Source: Bifidobacterium miconis (GTDB taxonomy: Bacteria; Actinomycetota; Actinomycetes; Actinomycetales; Bifidobacteriaceae). From it: a stretch of DNA of 64,000 nucleotides. The notes under the pieces were generated by a model. The model worked only from the letters and a program-made list of their open reading frames with translations, had not been told where the DNA came from and searched no databases. Positions 61,988-64,000 of this stretch are shown here, one piece after another. The DNA is taken from assembly GCF_019331735.1 (NCBI RefSeq), contig NZ_JAHBBH010000002.1:1-64000 (forward strand), in the 5' to 3' direction. Position numbers and translations under genes: made by a program. Position 1 is the first letter of the stretch; each line of letters starts with the position of its first letter.

Positions 61988-63093
61988 TGCTTTCCTGGCA
62001 GTGGCCGTGGGCCGCGGCGGCGGGCGCATTGTGCGTCCTCGCCGTCATGCTGCTCGTCGCCGCGTTGGGCAATCCCCGACGCGGCCGGAGCAACCGGAAC
62101 GGGAACGCCGCGGACGCCGGGCGGGCCGGAGGCGCCTCCGGCGACCTGACGGTGTTTTCGCTGGACGATGATCTGAACACCGAACAGGCGTCGAGGCTGT
62201 TTCACCAGTGGCGGGCGCTGGGCCGTCTGGCCGCGGCGCTGCTGGCCGCATCGCTGGCGCTGTGCGTCGCGCTGCTGGCGCGCCCGTCCGTCATCGACCG
62301 CAGCGAGGAGTTGTCGAGCAGCCGCGACATCGTGCTGTGCCTCGACGTTTCCGGCTCCACGCTCCCCTACGATCGCGAGGTGCTGGAAACGTACTTGGAT
62401 CTGGTGTCCAACTTCCAGGGCGAGCGCATCGGCCTGAGCATTTTCAATTCCACGTCGCGCACCGTGTTCCCGCTCACCGACGACTACGCGCTGGTCGCGC
62501 GCGAGCTGAAGAGCGCGGCCTCGACGCTCAAGGGCGTCGAATCGCAGGCCGACATCGACAAGATGAGCGACCGGCAGTACCAGAAAATCTCCGACTGGCT
62601 CGACGGCACGCAGAACCGCACGAACGCGACGTCGCTGATCGGCGACGGCGTGGTCAGCTGCGCGGCGATGCTGCCCGGCTTCGCGTACGGTTCGGGCGGT
62701 TCCGGCGACGCACGCCAGCGTGCCGCGTCGATCGTGCTCGCCACGGACAACGTCGTGTCCGGCAAGCCCACGTATTCGCTGTCGGCGGCGCTGGATCTCG
62801 TCCACGGCGCCGGCATCACCGTCGACGGGCTGTTTTCCGGCCCCAAGGCCAGCGAATCGGAATCGACCACCACGGACATGAAGAAGCTGATCGAATCGCA
62901 CGACGGCATCTTCCTCACCCAGTCGAACGGCGCAAGCGTCAACGATCTCGTGCGCAGCATCGATCAGCGGCGCACCACGCACACCGAGACCACGTCCAAG
63001 GCGTCCGTCTCGGACGCCCCCGGCTGGTGGACGCTCGCACTGGCCGTGGTCGCGGTCGCGTGGCTGGCCGTTACATGGAGGTTGCGCCGATGA
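61987..63093 (+). CDS. VWA-domain membrane protein (first)
   Basis: The protein is 368 residues. It has membrane segments at ~9-27 and ~82-99, then an extracytoplasmic VWA domain with a good MIDAS start (VLCLDVSGST, Asp120) and a C-terminal membrane helix (~346-365, WWTLALAVVAVAWLAVTW). The domain contains a long loop (~170-235). The architecture is BatA/BatB-like. It is likely assembled or activated by the MoxR ATPase. Confidence 0.88.
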   Translation: MLSWQWPWAAAAGALCVLAVMLLVAALGNPRRGRSNRNGNAADAGRAGGASGDLTVFSLDDDLNTEQASRLFHQWRALGRLAAALLAASLALCVALLARPSVIDRSEELSSSRDIVLCLDVSGSTLPYDREVLETYLDLVSNFQGERIGLSIFNSTSRTVFPLTDDYALVARELKSAASTLKGVESQADIDKMSDRQYQKISDWLDGTQNRTNATSLIGDGVVSCAAMLPGFAYGSGGSGDARQRAASIVLATDNVVSGKPTYSLSAALDLVHGAGITVDGLFSGPKASESESTTTDMKKLIESHDGIFLTQSNGASVNDLVRSIDQRRTTHTETTSKASVSDAPGWWTLALAVVAVAWLAVTWRLRR

Positions 63094-64000
63094 ACTGGCA
63101 CGGTTTCACCCTCTCCCCCGCGCTCGGCTGGCCCGCCGGCGCGTGTCTCGCGCTGCTGCTGGCGGCGCTGGCCGTCGCGCAGATCGTGCTGCACGTGCGC
63201 CGGCGCGGCGCGAGCGACGAAACGGTTACGGCATGCGTGCGCCGCGTGCTGCTGTGCGTGACGCTCGCCGTGATGACGCTCACGCCGAGCGTCGTGTCGA
63301 CGACGAGCAGCCGCGCGGTGAACGCCACCGACGTGGTGATCGCCGTCGACGTGACCGGCTCGATGGCCGTGCAGGACGCGCAGTACGGCTCGTCGCAGAC
63401 CGTCAGCCGGATCGACACGGCCAGGCAGGCCGTCAAGGACATCACGTCGCTGTATCCGGACGCCAGCTTCATGGGCGTGCGGTTCGGGGCGAGCGGTTCG
63501 CTCGACGTGCCGCTGACGCCCGACGAACGGGCGATCGGCAACTGGGCGGACACGCTGGCCGTCGAGGCCACGTCCGTCTCGTCCGGCTCCAGCCTCGACG
63601 CGCCGCTCGACACGCTGCTGCTCGATCTCAAGTCGGTGCGCGAGGCGCATCCCGACGACGCGATTATCCTGTACGTGATCAGCGACGGGGAGCAGACCGG
63701 CACCAAGCCGCGCCGCTCGTTCTCGACGCTGCGCAAGTACCTCAGCGACGGCTTCGCGATCGGCGTCGGCTCGACGCAGGGCGGCAAGATACCGGTCATC
63801 CGCGATGGCACGTCGTCCTCGTCATCGTCGCAGTCGCAGAACGAGGCGTGGGTGACCGACCCGGACACCGGCAAGCCGGGCATTTCCAAGCTCGACGAGA
63901 AGAATCTGTCCGACATCGCCGACGAGATCAGCGGCACCTACCTGCATGCGGACCAGACGACCACGTTGACGCAGGGCGCGTCGAAGCGGGCGTCGTCCCG
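63090..64000 (+). CDS. VWA-domain membrane protein (second), cut by window end
   Basis: At least 303 residues are visible. N-terminal helices (~15-35 and ~50-70) are followed by a VWA domain with VVIAVDVTGSMAVQDAQ (Asp87, MIDAS DxTGS), then GVRFGASGSLDVPLTP and YVISDGEQTGTKPR. The start overlaps the preceding stop as ATGA. It is paralogous in layout to the first VWA protein but clearly diverged. The C-terminus lies outside the window. Confidence 0.88.
   Translation, partial: MNWHGFTLSPALGWPAGACLALLLAALAVAQIVLHVRRRGASDETVTACVRRVLLCVTLAVMTLTPSVVSTTSSRAVNATDVVIAVDVTGSMAVQDAQYGSSQTVSRIDTARQAVKDITSLYPDASFMGVRFGASGSLDVPLTPDERAIGNWADTLAVEATSVSSGSSLDAPLDTLLLDLKSVREAHPDDAIILYVISDGEQTGTKPRRSFSTLRKYLSDGFAIGVGSTQGGKIPVIRDGTSSSSSSQSQNEAWVTDPDTGKPGISKLDEKNLSDIADEISGTYLHADQTTTLTQGASKRASS

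Overview
The window is high-GC DNA from a Bifidobacterium-type actinobacterium; the species is not determined. The evidence is the gene set and its order: a str operon rpsL-rpsG-fusA-tuf next to efp-nusB-carA-carB, a long one-piece PurL, formate-dependent PurT, an actinobacterial DUF3027 protein, a WXG100 protein, groEL without groES behind CIRCE sites, and many apparently leaderless genes. No phage, CRISPR array or rRNA is seen. The only mobile DNA is the last ~127 bases of an IS256-type element at the left edge.

Region by region. 1-7.9 kb (minus): efp, nusB, carA, carB and a fused PyrF-like/guanylate kinase gene, a pyrimidine and nucleotide cluster. 8-12.5 kb (minus): str operon for elongation factors and ribosomal proteins. 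12.9-13.5 kb: tRNA-His and a structured locus that looks like a stand-alone small RNA. 13.7-24 kb: a threonine-aldolase-like enzyme, a glycosyltransferase, purT, a small anchored protein, purC, purL and an FNT-family formate/nitrite channel. 24.1-30 kb (minus): a Y-family DNA polymerase under a perfect SOS box with a C-terminal YolD-like extension, and ileS behind a T-box. 30-38.4 kb (minus): a family 3 glycosidase, purK and purE, a PadR regulator, aspS and hisS. 38.5-45.4 kb: a DUF349 coiled-coil protein, then a siderophore uptake operon (binding lipoprotein, two permeases, ATPase) and a siderophore-interacting reductase. 45.6-58.4 kb: clpC, a double universal stress protein, a DUF3027 protein coupled to a cold-shock-domain protein, a histidine kinase/response regulator pair, a TPM-domain protein, an orphan WXG100 protein, groEL, a cold-shock protein and a LytR_C-domain protein. 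58.6-64 kb (plus): ung, then a MoxR-DUF58-membrane protein-VWA-VWA operon that runs off the right end.

How it fits together. Much of the window is core nucleotide and translation metabolism: carbamoyl phosphate and GMP phosphorylation on one side, five purine genes (purT, C, L, K, E) on the other, with three aminoacyl-tRNA synthetases and the translation factors. Stress systems (SOS polymerase, ClpC, GroEL, Usp, cold-shock proteins) lie among them. Many neighbouring genes overlap by the 4 bases ATGA/GTGA, suggesting translational coupling.

The most unusual items are (i) the OMP-decarboxylase-like domain that has lost two catalytic residues and is fused to guanylate kinase, (ii) the polymerase-YolD-like fusion with its SOS box overlapping the -10 element of a leaderless start, and (iii) the unassigned structured RNA locus at 13.25-13.49 kb. 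All functional calls come from reading motifs; no database search was run.
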